Shown: positions 1 to 8,757 of the stretch, one piece after another | How the letters are laid out: every line of letters starts with the position of its first letter | Position numbering within the stretch: position 1 is the stretch's first letter | From: Pseudomonadota bacterium | GTDB taxonomy: Bacteria; Desulfobacterota; Desulfobacteria; Desulfobacterales; JAHIVH01 | DNA length: 64,000 nucleotides | NCBI GenBank assembly: GCA_018816735.1 | Contig: JAHIVH010000061.1 | Coordinates: forward strand, 412,269 to 476,268 | Reading direction: 5' to 3' | Position numbers and translations under genes: made by a program | The notes under the pieces: generated by a model | What the model saw: the letters and a program-made list of their open reading frames with translations, nothing else | Told to the model about the DNA's origin: nothing | The model's database searches: none

Positions 1-318
1 TTTTCAAGTCCATATAAAAATAATCGTATTAGTATTTACATGAAGTATTTCTTTTTGTACAGAATTGATTTTCCATTCTGAAATGATGGTTTTATATCAT
101 GCACACAGTACGATAGCAGCCTTCTATTCGCTTTTAGGCCATCACCGGCGTGTGATGAATGGATTGATACGCTGGCACAAATTTTGATAGAGCTTGGGGT
201 AAATCATTGGCTTACAGGAAATCTTAAAAACAAAATTTCATTGTTTCCTGTTGCGTGAGTCTGGCAGAGTGGGCTATTGATCATAAAAACCGACAAATCA
301 GAGAAAGGAGGAGACAAA
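1..318. other. Non-coding left edge, upstream of rubredoxin
   Basis: No open frame of note occurs on either strand of these 318 bases, and the left end is cut by the window edge. It must hold the rubredoxin promoter. A TGGCAC at 173-178 followed five bases later by TTGAT resembles a sigma-54 element but lacks the invariant C of the -12 GC, so I do not call it. No tRNA or hairpin terminator was recognised. Confidence 0.5.
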
Positions 319-477
319 ATGGATAAGTATGAATGCCCATGCGGCTATGTGTATGACCCGGAGGTGGGAGATCCGGATAACAATATTCCAGCAGGGACGG
401 CATTTGAAGATTTACCCGATGATTGGGTTTGCCCCAAGTGTGATGCGGAAAAAGATTTTTTTGAAAAAATGGAATAA
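319..477 (+). CDS. Rubredoxin, CxC variant
   Basis: Small (52 aa) cytoplasmic one-electron carrier binding a single Fe by four cysteines; in anaerobes it serves oxidative-stress reductases and similar partners. The family signature is plain: [13 protein letters not shown] near the start, the [18 protein letters not shown] block and a C-terminal acidic tail. The start at 319 is set by AGGAGG at 306-311, seven bases upstream; an in-frame upstream start would add 14 residues outside the family. Odd feature: the first iron-binding pair reads C-P-C-G (C6, C8) where rubredoxins normally have CxxCG, so one residue is missing from the metal knuckle, and the second knuckle has Asp (CPKCD) in place of Gly. 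It appears to be a single-gene unit. Confidence 0.93.
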   Translation: MDKYECPCGYVYDPEVGDPDNNIPAGTAFEDLPDDWVCPKCDAEKDFFEKME

Positions 478-578
478 CCTGCCGTATTTTGACTGGCGGT
501 AATTCAGATCATGTGGTATCAGATCGGTTTAACATTGTCAGACTTGAATAACCATGCTTAAAAAAAATCAGGTGGAAC

Positions 579-1940
579 ATGAAAACCGATCTGTACCCAT
601 GTATTCGAATTTTATTATTAATTTGTCTTTTTCTTGTTTCAGGCACACCTCATGTATCTGGAAATCCTTTAAAAATAGATCAGTTTATCTCCCCGGAAAC
701 CTGTGGGGACTGTCATGGTGATATTTATCATCAATGGAAGCAATCCATGCATAATCTTTCCCACCATGACCCTGTTTACTTAGGCCTGTCCACGTTTATT
801 TTAACAGGCCTTCAGGATAAAAATGAGATTGATGAAGCAGAATCCTGTGTCAAATGCCATACGCCTGTCGGCAACATTACCGGCTACCCCGAAAAATCAT
901 CAGATGACAGAAAAAAGATCCCTGAAATCGCCACCTATGGGATTCAGTGTGATTACTGCCATTCTGCGACAGGGGCCAAAAAACCTTATAACAATGGATT
1001 GGTTTTGAGCCCTGGAAATGGTGAGAATGATCCGGGGATAAAACGCGGACCATTTAAAAACTCCGAATCCAGCTTTCATGACACGGCATTTTCAGAATTC
1101 CATACCCGCTCGGAAATTTGCGGAACCTGTCATAATGTCAAGCATGTGGCGTTCAACACAGACCTAGAAACCACATATGACGAATGGAAAAATGGCCCCT
1201 ATTATTCTGAAGATGAAGGGAAAATCGTTCTTTGCCAGGATTGCCACATGTATCAGCGTCCCGGCATACCGGCCACAGGCTCCACAAAACGACCGATGAA
1301 TCCGGGGACTGCCGCAGATGACGGCCCGTCAAGAGAACATATCTTCACCCATTATTTCGTTGGCGCCAATGCGTTTGTACCCGGTCAATTCGGCAATGCC
1401 GAGAAAAATAAAATGGCCGAAGAAAGGCTTAAGCATGCCGCCACGCTTTCCATAGTATCTCAAGATATCCACCAGGGCCATTTTGACATTATCATTTTGA
1501 ACAATGGCGCCGGCCATAAACTGCCCACAGGATTAACCGATGTCCGGCAGATGTGGCTTGAGGTTACTGTTTTGGACGAAAAAGGGAGTACACTGCTATC
1601 TTCCGGTGAACCGGATAAAAGCGGTTATCTCAAGGACGGAACCCTGATTTATAATACAATCTTTGGAGATGGCAGGGGTAACCCTGTTCCAAACATTTCC
1701 AAGGCCAGGGAAATTTTAAAAGACAACAGAATTCCGCCCCGGCAATCGGCAAAAGAAACTTACGCCATCACGCAAAAGAATTGGGAATCCTTAAAAATTA
1801 AAGCCAGGCTTCTATACAGAAGTGCGCCTCAGAAAATTCTCGATACGGTATTGGGAGATAAAACAGTTAAACTGCCGATCATCGTTATGGCAGAAACAGA
1901 AAAAGAAATCAAACGCCAGAAGGAGAAATCAGATATATGA
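579..1940 (+). CDS. Exported pentaheme c-type cytochrome, cytochrome c554-like
   Basis: 453-aa protein with an N-terminal signal peptide (hydrophobic stretch about residues 9-21, then SGTPHVSG), so it acts in the periplasm. Five CxxCH heme c motifs are visible: CGDCH 42-46, CVKCH 90-94, CDYCH 124-128, CGTCH 181-185 and CQDCH 219-223, all in the N-terminal half. Additional His residues could be distal ligands. Residues 260-430 carry no heme motif and look like a beta-rich domain. The layout resembles the cytochrome c554 / multiheme cytochrome family. It overlaps the next cytochrome gene by ATGA (1937-1940), so the two are translationally coupled and probably form one electron-transfer unit. 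The redox partner is not evident from the sequence. Confidence 0.85.
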   Translation: MKTDLYPCIRILLLICLFLVSGTPHVSGNPLKIDQFISPETCGDCHGDIYHQWKQSMHNLSHHDPVYLGLSTFILTGLQDKNEIDEAESCVKCHTPVGNITGYPEKSSDDRKKIPEIATYGIQCDYCHSATGAKKPYNNGLVLSPGNGENDPGIKRGPFKNSESSFHDTAFSEFHTRSEICGTCHNVKHVAFNTDLETTYDEWKNGPYYSEDEGKIVLCQDCHMYQRPGIPATGSTKRPMNPGTAADDGPSREHIFTHYFVGANAFVPGQFGNAEKNKMAEERLKHAATLSIVSQDIHQGHFDIIILNNGAGHKLPTGLTDVRQMWLEVTVLDEKGSTLLSSGEPDKSGYLKDGTLIYNTIFGDGRGNPVPNISKAREILKDNRIPPRQSAKETYAITQKNWESLKIKARLLYRSAPQKILDTVLGDKTVKLPIIVMAETEKEIKRQKEKSDI

Positions 1941-2275
1941 AAACGTCATTATGGATGTTGTTTGTGATTTTTCTTGTATTTATTTTTGTGTCAGCCGGTC
2001 CCTCTGAAAACAAAGGTGCCCCGGATATTTCAATTGGCGCAGAAAGTAAGGGCCAGGTCGCTTTCCCTCATAAAACGCATCAGGACACATTAAAAGAGTG
2101 CGATACGTGCCACAGCCTTTTCCCCAAAGAGCCCAATAGCATCCAAAAGCTGATTGGAGAAGGAAAACTTCAGAAAAAACAGGTCATGAACCATTGCCGT
2201 GACTGCCACAAGGAAAAAACGGCTGCTGGCGAAAAAGCAGGGCCGACAAGTTGCGCCACGTGTCATCCGAAGTAA
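1937..2275 (+). CDS. Exported triheme cytochrome c7/c3-like protein
   Basis: 112 aa with a signal peptide (residues 1-20) and three CxxCH motifs: CDTCH 55-59, CRDCH 87-91 and CATCH 106-110. The FPHKTHQ motif ahead of the first heme is typical of class III cytochromes (c3/c7), where the His residues act as sixth ligands. Predicted to be a small periplasmic electron carrier. It starts inside the stop of the pentaheme gene (ATGA overlap), so both are made from one message. The gene ends 10 bases from the convergent kinase gene and no hairpin terminator fits between them. Confidence 0.88.
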   Translation: MKTSLWMLFVIFLVFIFVSAGPSENKGAPDISIGAESKGQVAFPHKTHQDTLKECDTCHSLFPKEPNSIQKLIGEGKLQKKQVMNHCRDCHKEKTAAGEKAGPTSCATCHPK

Positions 2276-2285
2276 AAACGATTAA

Positions 2286-3845
2286 CTATCTCGACATCAT
2301 TTCCGAAGGCGAGTCAGTGATCGGCAAAGATACTGTAAATGTGGTTCCTGCGGCAGAGCTGCCTTTTAAATGGATGTAACCGCCCAGTTTCCGGATAATG
2401 CCACGACAGACCGAAAGCCCCAGGCCGGTGCCCTTGCCTTGCCCTTTTGTGGTAAAAAACGGTTCGAAAATGCGGGACTGAATATGTTCTGGAATGCCAG
2501 GGCCATCATCCTGAACGGTGACCAGCAAATACCCCGGCAATTTATCCCTTTGAACGCTGATGCGGACATTTCCACCCGGACTCAACGCATCAACGGCATT
2601 TAAAATCAGGTTGACAAACACCTGTTTCAACATCTGCTCATCTCCATGGATCCGGGGAAGGTTTTCTTCAAACTCGACATCGAGTTTTATTTTGGCAAGC
2701 CTGACCTGATTGGCGACCAGGCGAACCGAATCGTTCACAATTTCGTCAATGTTTAACGGTTTGATAAGGGTTTCACTCTCTCTTGCAAAATCCAGCAGAT
2801 CTTTGACAATCCTCTGCGACCGCTCTGTTTCGTTGATGAGATCATCGATCATCTCCAATTTTTCGTCTTCAGAAATTTCTTTAAAATCCTCCTTTAGCAT
2901 GGAGGCTGTCAGCAACGTATTATTCAAAGGATTGTTCAGTTCGTGCGCCACGCCTGCCACCAGCGTGCCAATGGCTCTCAGTTTGTGGGATTCCAGAAGA
3001 ATCTCATGCCGGTGATTCAGTTCTTTTGTCATCCGGTTAAAGGCTTCCGCCAGTTTGGTGAATTCGTCCCTGTATTTCCGAACCGGAACGATAGGTGAGA
3101 AATCGCCTTCGCCGATTCGCTTCGTATAATCCATAAAGCGTTTAAGGGTCAGAATGACCTGGCGAACCAGCGAGTTGACAACAAACACAACCAAAATCAG
3201 TAAAACAAAAATAAAATAGAGAGGCACCCGCTTGGCCAGCAACAGCATCCGCGCCACACTGCTTCTCTCCTTTTTTACAATTTCCTCAGCAAAGGAGACC
3301 ATCTGGCTGCCGTATTCCCGAAGCATAGGCACGAGTTTTTCTCTGTCCTGGTCATTCTCCACGTCACCCAGAAGTGCAAGCTGATCATGATACTTGGCCA
3401 TATAAATAATCATTTTGTTAAAGTGCTCTTTTCCAAGAATCGCTTCAATCGTGCGATTATGTTCTTTGAGAATCGTATTCGCCTTTTTTATATGCTCCAA
3501 TGCGTCGTTCAGATCCGTACTATAAAGCAGATAGTTTTTTTCAAACCGGCGGGCTTGTTGAATTTCTACCATATAATTGTCTGTGATTTCCAGAAAATCT
3601 ATTTTATGTTCAAGTTGCGTCAGTATCCAGTACGACCAGCTGGTGATGGCACAGCAGAAAATAAAAAAAAGCGAAAACGAAATGGTAATTTTGGCGCGAA
3701 TGCTTTTTTGAGGCCGATTTCTTAACGGAATATTATCCGGATCTTCCTGATCATTAATGGTTTTTTTGTCTTTGTTAAAAAAATTCGGTTTCATGGACCG
3801 TCTTTCTTTTTTCGGGTTCATGCCAGAATACGCTATGATTTTCAT
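2286..3845 (-). CDS. Membrane sensor histidine kinase (HAMP-HisKA-HATPase)
   Basis: 519-aa orthodox sensor kinase. Transmembrane segments at about 52-75 and 207-228 enclose a helical extracytoplasmic sensor of about 130 residues. A HAMP linker (about 229-280) leads to a HisKA domain with the phospho-acceptor H301 in VAHELNNPLNN. The ATPase domain shows the N box (VNLILNAVDAL, about 411-421), DDGPGIP (G1) and GTGLGLSVC (G2), so it should be active. Last gene of the long minus-strand set, 23 bases after the PPDK-like gene. The lone receiver at 6390-6770 or the NtrC-type regulator at 12242-13600 are the natural partners, by position only. Start at 3845 has AAGG just upstream; an internal Met at 3794 is an alternative. 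Confidence 0.9.
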   Translation of the reverse strand: MKIIAYSGMNPKKERRSMKPNFFNKDKKTINDQEDPDNIPLRNRPQKSIRAKITISFSLFFIFCCAITSWSYWILTQLEHKIDFLEITDNYMVEIQQARRFEKNYLLYSTDLNDALEHIKKANTILKEHNRTIEAILGKEHFNKMIIYMAKYHDQLALLGDVENDQDREKLVPMLREYGSQMVSFAEEIVKKERSSVARMLLLAKRVPLYFIFVLLILVVFVVNSLVRQVILTLKRFMDYTKRIGEGDFSPIVPVRKYRDEFTKLAEAFNRMTKELNHRHEILLESHKLRAIGTLVAGVAHELNNPLNNTLLTASMLKEDFKEISEDEKLEMIDDLINETERSQRIVKDLLDFARESETLIKPLNIDEIVNDSVRLVANQVRLAKIKLDVEFEENLPRIHGDEQMLKQVFVNLILNAVDALSPGGNVRISVQRDKLPGYLLVTVQDDGPGIPEHIQSRIFEPFFTTKGQGKGTGLGLSVCRGIIRKLGGYIHLKGSSAAGTTFTVSLPITDSPSEMMSR

Positions 3846-3868
3846 TCACCCTTATATAATAAATACAA

Positions 3869-6355
3869 TCAGGAAAATATACTGTATTTTCCATCCAGGA
3901 AATAGCTGGCATACCGTGTGATATCAGAATCGCGTTTAAGAACAGCATCAAGCTGCCTGGCGCAAACCATTAACCGTCCGAGAACCCAAAGGGCCTTTTC
4001 TGAATCTGCCCTTGAATATTTTCTCATCCAGGCGGTCACCAAATCGCCCTGCTGCTCAACACCAAACCCTGATGCCCGCAGGATCTGTTCCAGAAAACGG
4101 GCACGCCGGATTCTATTATCATCGCCCGCGCCACCGCCTCTGAATCTGAAATGAACATGATTGTTTTCCGATCCATCCCCCACCATGGCGTCTACCATGG
4201 CATAGTGGTAAGCGAATCTTGCATTGATGTTCATATAATCTTTTGCGACAATAACGTAGTTCTTGTCTGAAGCGCGCCTGGGCCCTCTGTGCCCTCCCAG
4301 CACTGTTTCCTTGAAATCCGACGGCATGCCTGCCATTTCCTTGTCCCATCGTTCCGGCCAGCCCAATTCCTTATCCGACATCCCGTGCCATAAGGCCAGA
4401 AATGGTATGCTTGCCACATCTTCAGGCCTGACTTTTTTCATATCCCCGTGAATGGATTTGTCAAGATCAATCAAATAAAACTCAACAGGCAAATCTGTCT
4501 GAAGTACTTTTCCCTTATGAAGGAAACCACGCTTTTGGGTGTCGCCAAATCCAAACATGGAACGAACCGCCATCTCATGCATAAATCGCAGTGTATCATG
4601 GACGGACTGGCATGATTTGGGCTTGAATGATGGGGCGTCCGGGTCCAGAAGGTTTAACCTCAAAACAAGCTCCGAAAGCGGGCCGGATTTCTTGTCCTGT
4701 TTCCTGGATGCAATTCTGGCAAGTCCCCTCTCCCGGATATCCTGCCATCTGACACCCGTATATATGGTTCTTTTGGTTGCATTGACACTCAATATATTTT
4801 TCCCGGAAAGTATCTTTGCATTTTTACCCAGCCTGAAAATACATGGCACGGAAAATTCTCTCACCAATGTGGCAAGATGTCCAACCGGATTTCCTTCCAT
4901 CACCAGTAGTGCTGAAATCTTAGGCAGGATGACCGCAAGCTCCGGCTTGGGTTTTTCCACAAGGACAATCGCGCCTTCGGGCAGTTCAGATGCATTGAAC
5001 GTGTCTTCCAAAAAATATAAAGGCCCTTCGGCCCGGCCCGGGAAAATAGTAATCCCGCCCTCGAGAAAGGGCAGTTCGTCTTTTCTTTTTGCCAGATTTA
5101 CAGCTGTTTCTTCACCGGTCTTTTTCATTTTTAAAGGGCGCGCCTGAAGAAACCATGCCTTTCCATTCTGATCAATCGCCCATTCCATATCCAGTTCATA
5201 GCCGAAAATGACGGCAGCCTTGATTGCCAATTCGGCAATTTCAAGCAGTTTGTCCGCATGAATATAGGATATGGACGCATCTTTATCCGCATCTCCCTCG
5301 GCAGGTATTATTTTTTCCAGTTCCGGATATGCGCCTTTTGAAAAGATAAAAGTATCTGCGCGTTCTTCCCCTCTGACCATTCCGTGCGCGAGCCCCGGTA
5401 CAGAATTAATGATCATTTTTTGTGCATTCTGATGTTCAAAATCGGCGGTATAGACAACACCTGCCGCAACCGGTTCAATCATCGGCATAAAGAGAACGGC
5501 CATGGGCGTGTCGATTTCCCGCAATCCGGTGTGGATTCTGTATTTTACGGCATGATCGGTAAACCGGCTGGCAAGCACTTCCTTATAGGCGCTCAACAGC
5601 CGATCGGTTTCAATCTGGAGTTCAGTATCAAATTGCCCTGCAAATGAATACGTGCTGTCTTCGGATACGGCGGACGACCGGACTGCCCAACGCGTATTAT
5701 TGGAAATTTCAGCAACACTATCTGCAAAATGATATATTTCTTCTGCAATATTTTCAGGAATAACTGCTTCTCTGATCCATTTCCGGATCGTACGGGTTCT
5801 CAACCGGAACTGGTCCTGATCTGTAGTCACATCGATATTGTTCAAAAGGAGACGAATACGATGATGCAGATTATCCTGGTCAAGAATTTTTTTATAGGCA
5901 GCCGTAGTGACAACAAATCCTGGCGGAACCGAATCCTTGAAATACGTTCCAAGAATCCATGCACCCGCTGCTTTTCCACCAACCAATTTGGCATCAGGTA
6001 TTTCTTCATGGTCGATCATAAGCGCCAAAGGCTTTGGCCCTTTTGCCTCATGACTTTTAAACAAGGAATCCGTCTCATTCCTTAAATGAAAAATCGTTTG
6101 ATATAATTCCCTGTAACGATCTTTTGTTAAAAGGTTAAGCTCCTGAGCCATAAGGAGAACTTCTGTTATCAGTCTTCTAATTGGTCGTTTTATTCTTTCA
6201 TCATAGTGGCGGATATGATTTAAATCAGCTTCAAGGTCGCTCATGATCTGAAGCGCGCTTCCATTTTTATTCAGCAATGACCGAAGCGTTTCATATCGCA
6301 ACCTGAATTGATAATCCATGTTCGACTGCAAGCTGGTTTGCGCAATTATAGACAT
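3869..6355 (-). CDS. PPDK/PEP-synthase-like phosphotransferase with novel C-terminal region
   Basis: 828 aa. Residues 1-110 are helical with no recognised domain. Residues about 125-410 are the ATP-grasp-like PPDK N-terminal domain (VGGKAAGAW, RSSAVSEDSTYSFAGQ, AGVVYTAD, EWAIDQNG, QARPL). The swivelling phosphohistidine domain follows, with H493 in NPVGHLATLVREF aligning with the catalytic His of PPDK/PEP synthase. The usual TIM-barrel PEP/pyruvate domain is not recognisable; instead there is a C-terminal region of about 230 residues with conserved-looking GGHRGPRRASDKNY and FRFRGGGAGDDNR blocks. A dikinase-like phosphoryl transfer to an unknown acceptor is inferred. Start 6355 is fixed by GGGAGG eight bases upstream; the longer frame begins at TTG. 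It follows the receiver gene closely, in one transcription unit. Confidence 0.82.
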   Translation of the reverse strand: MSIIAQTSLQSNMDYQFRLRYETLRSLLNKNGSALQIMSDLEADLNHIRHYDERIKRPIRRLITEVLLMAQELNLLTKDRYRELYQTIFHLRNETDSLFKSHEAKGPKPLALMIDHEEIPDAKLVGGKAAGAWILGTYFKDSVPPGFVVTTAAYKKILDQDNLHHRIRLLLNNIDVTTDQDQFRLRTRTIRKWIREAVIPENIAEEIYHFADSVAEISNNTRWAVRSSAVSEDSTYSFAGQFDTELQIETDRLLSAYKEVLASRFTDHAVKYRIHTGLREIDTPMAVLFMPMIEPVAAGVVYTADFEHQNAQKMIINSVPGLAHGMVRGEERADTFIFSKGAYPELEKIIPAEGDADKDASISYIHADKLLEIAELAIKAAVIFGYELDMEWAIDQNGKAWFLQARPLKMKKTGEETAVNLAKRKDELPFLEGGITIFPGRAEGPLYFLEDTFNASELPEGAIVLVEKPKPELAVILPKISALLVMEGNPVGHLATLVREFSVPCIFRLGKNAKILSGKNILSVNATKRTIYTGVRWQDIRERGLARIASRKQDKKSGPLSELVLRLNLLDPDAPSFKPKSCQSVHDTLRFMHEMAVRSMFGFGDTQKRGFLHKGKVLQTDLPVEFYLIDLDKSIHGDMKKVRPEDVASIPFLALWHGMSDKELGWPERWDKEMAGMPSDFKETVLGGHRGPRRASDKNYVIVAKDYMNINARFAYHYAMVDAMVGDGSENNHVHFRFRGGGAGDDNRIRRARFLEQILRASGFGVEQQGDLVTAWMRKYSRADSEKALWVLGRLMVCARQLDAVLKRDSDITRYASYFLDGKYSIFS

Positions 6356-6389
6356 AGTTACATCCTCCCTTACATAAACGTTCAAGTCA

Positions 6390-6770
6390 TCAGGCTCGCA
6401 ACTCTTTTGATGCGCGTTTTATAATTTCCCTTAAATCCCCCGGTTTAAACGGCTTGGCGATAAAATCAAAAGCGCCTTTCGAAAGGGCTTCCCTGGCAAC
6501 TTCAACTGTTGCATAGCCGGTAATGATAATGACTTTTGTATGTGGAGACTTGGCATTAATCTGTTCCAATATTTCGATTCCGTCTATTTTTTCCATTCTG
6601 ATGTCGGTAACGACGATATCAAAAGGCGACTCGTTGAAACGGGCAAGCGCTTTTTCGCCATCTTCAAATGTCTCAACAATGTCCCCTGTTTTTTCAAGGG
6701 CGGGTTTGAGACGCTTGCCAACAATATTTTCATCATCTATTACCATTATCTTAAGCTTTTTCTCTTCCAT
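6390..6770 (-). CDS. Single-domain response regulator
   Basis: 126 aa, receiver domain only. All functional residues are present: acidic pair D12-D13 (IDDE), phospho-acceptor D56 (VVTDIRM), the Thr in IIITGYA and the Lys in AKPFKP. There is no output domain, so it must act by protein contact, as CheY or Spo0F-type relays do. It lies between the unknown 325-aa protein and the PPDK-like gene, 34 bases from the latter's start, in the sigma-54-linked minus-strand set that ends with a sensor kinase. Phosphorylation by that kinase is inferred from co-location. Confidence 0.92.
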   Translation of the reverse strand: MEEKKLKIMVIDDENIVGKRLKPALEKTGDIVETFEDGEKALARFNESPFDIVVTDIRMEKIDGIEILEQINAKSPHTKVIIITGYATVEVAREALSKGAFDFIAKPFKPGDLREIIKRASKELRA

Positions 6771-6816
6771 GGATGATTTTCTCCCTATAGGTTAAACATG
6801 GGTATTGACCGGCCAT

Positions 6817-7794
6817 TTATCCGAAGATGTTTCGGCCAATTGTAATGAGACTGTCTTCTATTGCTTCTGGAAAAACATCGAGTTTCCAGCACAGGAAGCC
6901 AGAATCGGTCTTTTCCGTATGAAATCCTTTTGGTAAAATCTTTTCCGGTTTCAGACGATTATCGGTAAAAACAAAAATGTAATCTGATTTTTCATAACCG
7001 CTTGCTGTTGCATCGAGCCGCAAACTGAAATCGGAATTCATGTTCATCAAACTGACTTCATATTCACTTGCCGAAACAACCCACTCCCCTTCGATGCGAT
7101 TTTTAGTATTGGCAGAAGAGGACTCACTTAAGGTTTCCATTAAAAGAAGTTTCAGGGGAATACTTTCAATGTCGGACAATGATCGGGGTTTCAGAACCGG
7201 AGCAAAAGCATCTTTCCATAAATCAACAACATATATAGGGTTTCCGGATATTTTTAATCCGCTTTGTTCGGAAAGGATTTGATTTTTCAGGTCATCTATT
7301 TTCTCAATTCCCTTGATACCATCGACACATGCTTTCTTCAAAAGGTTAATGACGGTTATATCTGTCGCTCCGTTAAACCATGACAATACATCTGACAATA
7401 ACCGGTATTCCGGATCTGTTATGGGTGTTTTGTCCGAGCCCCCATTCAAAAAAGTTTCTGCCTTTACAAATGGCTTCTTTCCGGCAATCAGTTCTTCGGC
7501 TTTCAATTTGTTTGCATCATAGTGTGCATAAAGGTCTTCTCCCATCTCCGGTGAGAGGGTGCATGCGTCATAGACAATCATCCCCAGTTTTTCTACTACT
7601 CTGTCTATAAGAGAAATAACGTAGTGCCTGTCCAGGATGTATTCACCTCTTATTTTTTCATTGCCATCGTCAATTAAATCCAGCAAGGCATTTGCGTTTT
7701 CGAGAAGTTTTTTAAACCGGATTGTCTGGATGCAGAAATCTCTGATTCCTGAATGCTTATGCCGAATCATGTTCAGCTTTTCTAAAATGGTCAT
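6817..7794 (-). CDS. Protein of unknown function in sigma-54-linked operon
   Basis: 325 aa, soluble, no signal peptide or membrane segment and no motif I recognise. The N-terminal 80 residues look helical (KLNMIRHKHSGIRDF start; LDRHYVISLIDRVVEKLG). The C-terminal third looks beta-rich, with WVVSASEYEVSLMNMNS and a FVFTDNRLKPEKILP segment. No cysteine cluster or nucleotide-binding loop is visible. It sits 22 bases upstream of the receiver gene and 62 bases downstream of the first kinase-like gene, so it is very likely co-expressed with them. A partner or adaptor role is possible but not shown by the sequence. Confidence 0.75.
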   Translation of the reverse strand: MTILEKLNMIRHKHSGIRDFCIQTIRFKKLLENANALLDLIDDGNEKIRGEYILDRHYVISLIDRVVEKLGMIVYDACTLSPEMGEDLYAHYDANKLKAEELIAGKKPFVKAETFLNGGSDKTPITDPEYRLLSDVLSWFNGATDITVINLLKKACVDGIKGIEKIDDLKNQILSEQSGLKISGNPIYVVDLWKDAFAPVLKPRSLSDIESIPLKLLLMETLSESSSANTKNRIEGEWVVSASEYEVSLMNMNSDFSLRLDATASGYEKSDYIFVFTDNRLKPEKILPKGFHTEKTDSGFLCWKLDVFPEAIEDSLITIGRNIFG

Positions 7795-7856
7795 TGTCTT
7801 CTTCTCCCTTGTTTTTCAAACGACTTCAGCCAGTATGTATTTTTCAATTTTTGATA

Positions 7857-8687
7857 TCAAGAATTTGCATTTCCAGAAATATCGCCAAACAGGTTATTGG
7901 TTACATGGACCTCCACACCTCTCACGCCTTCTATTTTTCCTGCCAGGTCCTTGATCTCCTTTATTTTTTCAATTTTCTTCTGTTTGAATGCTTTGGTAAA
8001 AACGAGGACCGTACCATCTATTGTCTGCACACGAATATCTTGCATCGATTTGAGCAGTGTTGTCCTCACCTTGGCAGAAAGTGCCAGATCCGACAAGGAT
8101 TTCATCGAATAGGTAATCGGTTGGAATTTCCGGTAACTCGCAGCGCCGTTGATGGTCAACACCGCTTCATTTAAATCGATTTGATCAAGGTTGATCACCA
8201 GATCATATTCGGACGGATCTGTTTCATCACGATTAAAGGCAGCAAGCGACCACTTCTTTCGCCTCTGATTTTCCGTGTCCAGCCATTTTTGGGCTCTTTG
8301 AACAGGAATGCCCTGTTGTTCAACGATATTTTCAATACGTGTCTGATTTGCATGAATGATTCTTACCTTCAATGCATGGGAAATGCCCACCACATAAAGA
8401 TGCGCAGCCAGTCCCCAACACACGGTATTATCCTTCATCAGGCGTTCTATAACTTCTGCTTCAATACATGCCAACCGGTATTGCCATTTTCCGGACATCA
8501 TTTTTTCAAAAAAGGACGGCGTTTGTTCCAGGGTTTCTGCCAACTTGCCTGTATCGATGTGATATTTTGCCTCAACCTCAGACAGGATGCCGGGGTCCAC
8601 GCCCCCATATCCTTTGACCTGAAGCAATTTTTTTGCGATTTCCTTCTCTTCTTCTTTAGAATTTGAGGAGAGAATGATAAGTGGCAT
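7857..8687 (-). CDS. Cytidylate-kinase-like protein with BON-like tail, degenerate P-loop
   Basis: 276 aa, clearly paralogous to the next gene upstream (shared NTVCWGLAAHLYVVGISHALKVRI-type core, RRKKW, YDLVINLD and repeated C-terminal layout). Residues 1-200 match the cytidylate-kinase-like family, but the N-terminal phosphate-binding loop reads SSNSKEEEKE, without the Gly-rich GxxxxGK[ST], so ATP binding there is doubtful. Residues about 205-270 resemble a BON domain (VRTTLLKSM, GTVLVFTKAF, GVRGVEVHV). It may be a regulatory pseudokinase partner of its paralogue. SD AAGGA precedes ATG 8687. CMP kinase activity should not be assumed. Confidence 0.78.
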   Translation of the reverse strand: MPLIILSSNSKEEEKEIAKKLLQVKGYGGVDPGILSEVEAKYHIDTGKLAETLEQTPSFFEKMMSGKWQYRLACIEAEVIERLMKDNTVCWGLAAHLYVVGISHALKVRIIHANQTRIENIVEQQGIPVQRAQKWLDTENQRRKKWSLAAFNRDETDPSEYDLVINLDQIDLNEAVLTINGAASYRKFQPITYSMKSLSDLALSAKVRTTLLKSMQDIRVQTIDGTVLVFTKAFKQKKIEKIKEIKDLAGKIEGVRGVEVHVTNNLFGDISGNANS

Positions 8688-8757
8688 AACAATTTCCTTT
8701 TATTTTATATCATTACCGAATCACAACATTATTTGAAAAACGATACGAAAGTTCCTA

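Noticed and set aside
173..188. Sigma-54-like element before rubredoxin (TGGCAC-N5-TTGAT)
   Set aside because: The invariant GC of the -12 element is GA, and no enhancer-like dyad or activator gene lies near.
2276..2285. Terminator between the cytochrome and kinase genes
   Set aside because: Ten bases only and no hairpin in or around them; transcripts may run into each other.
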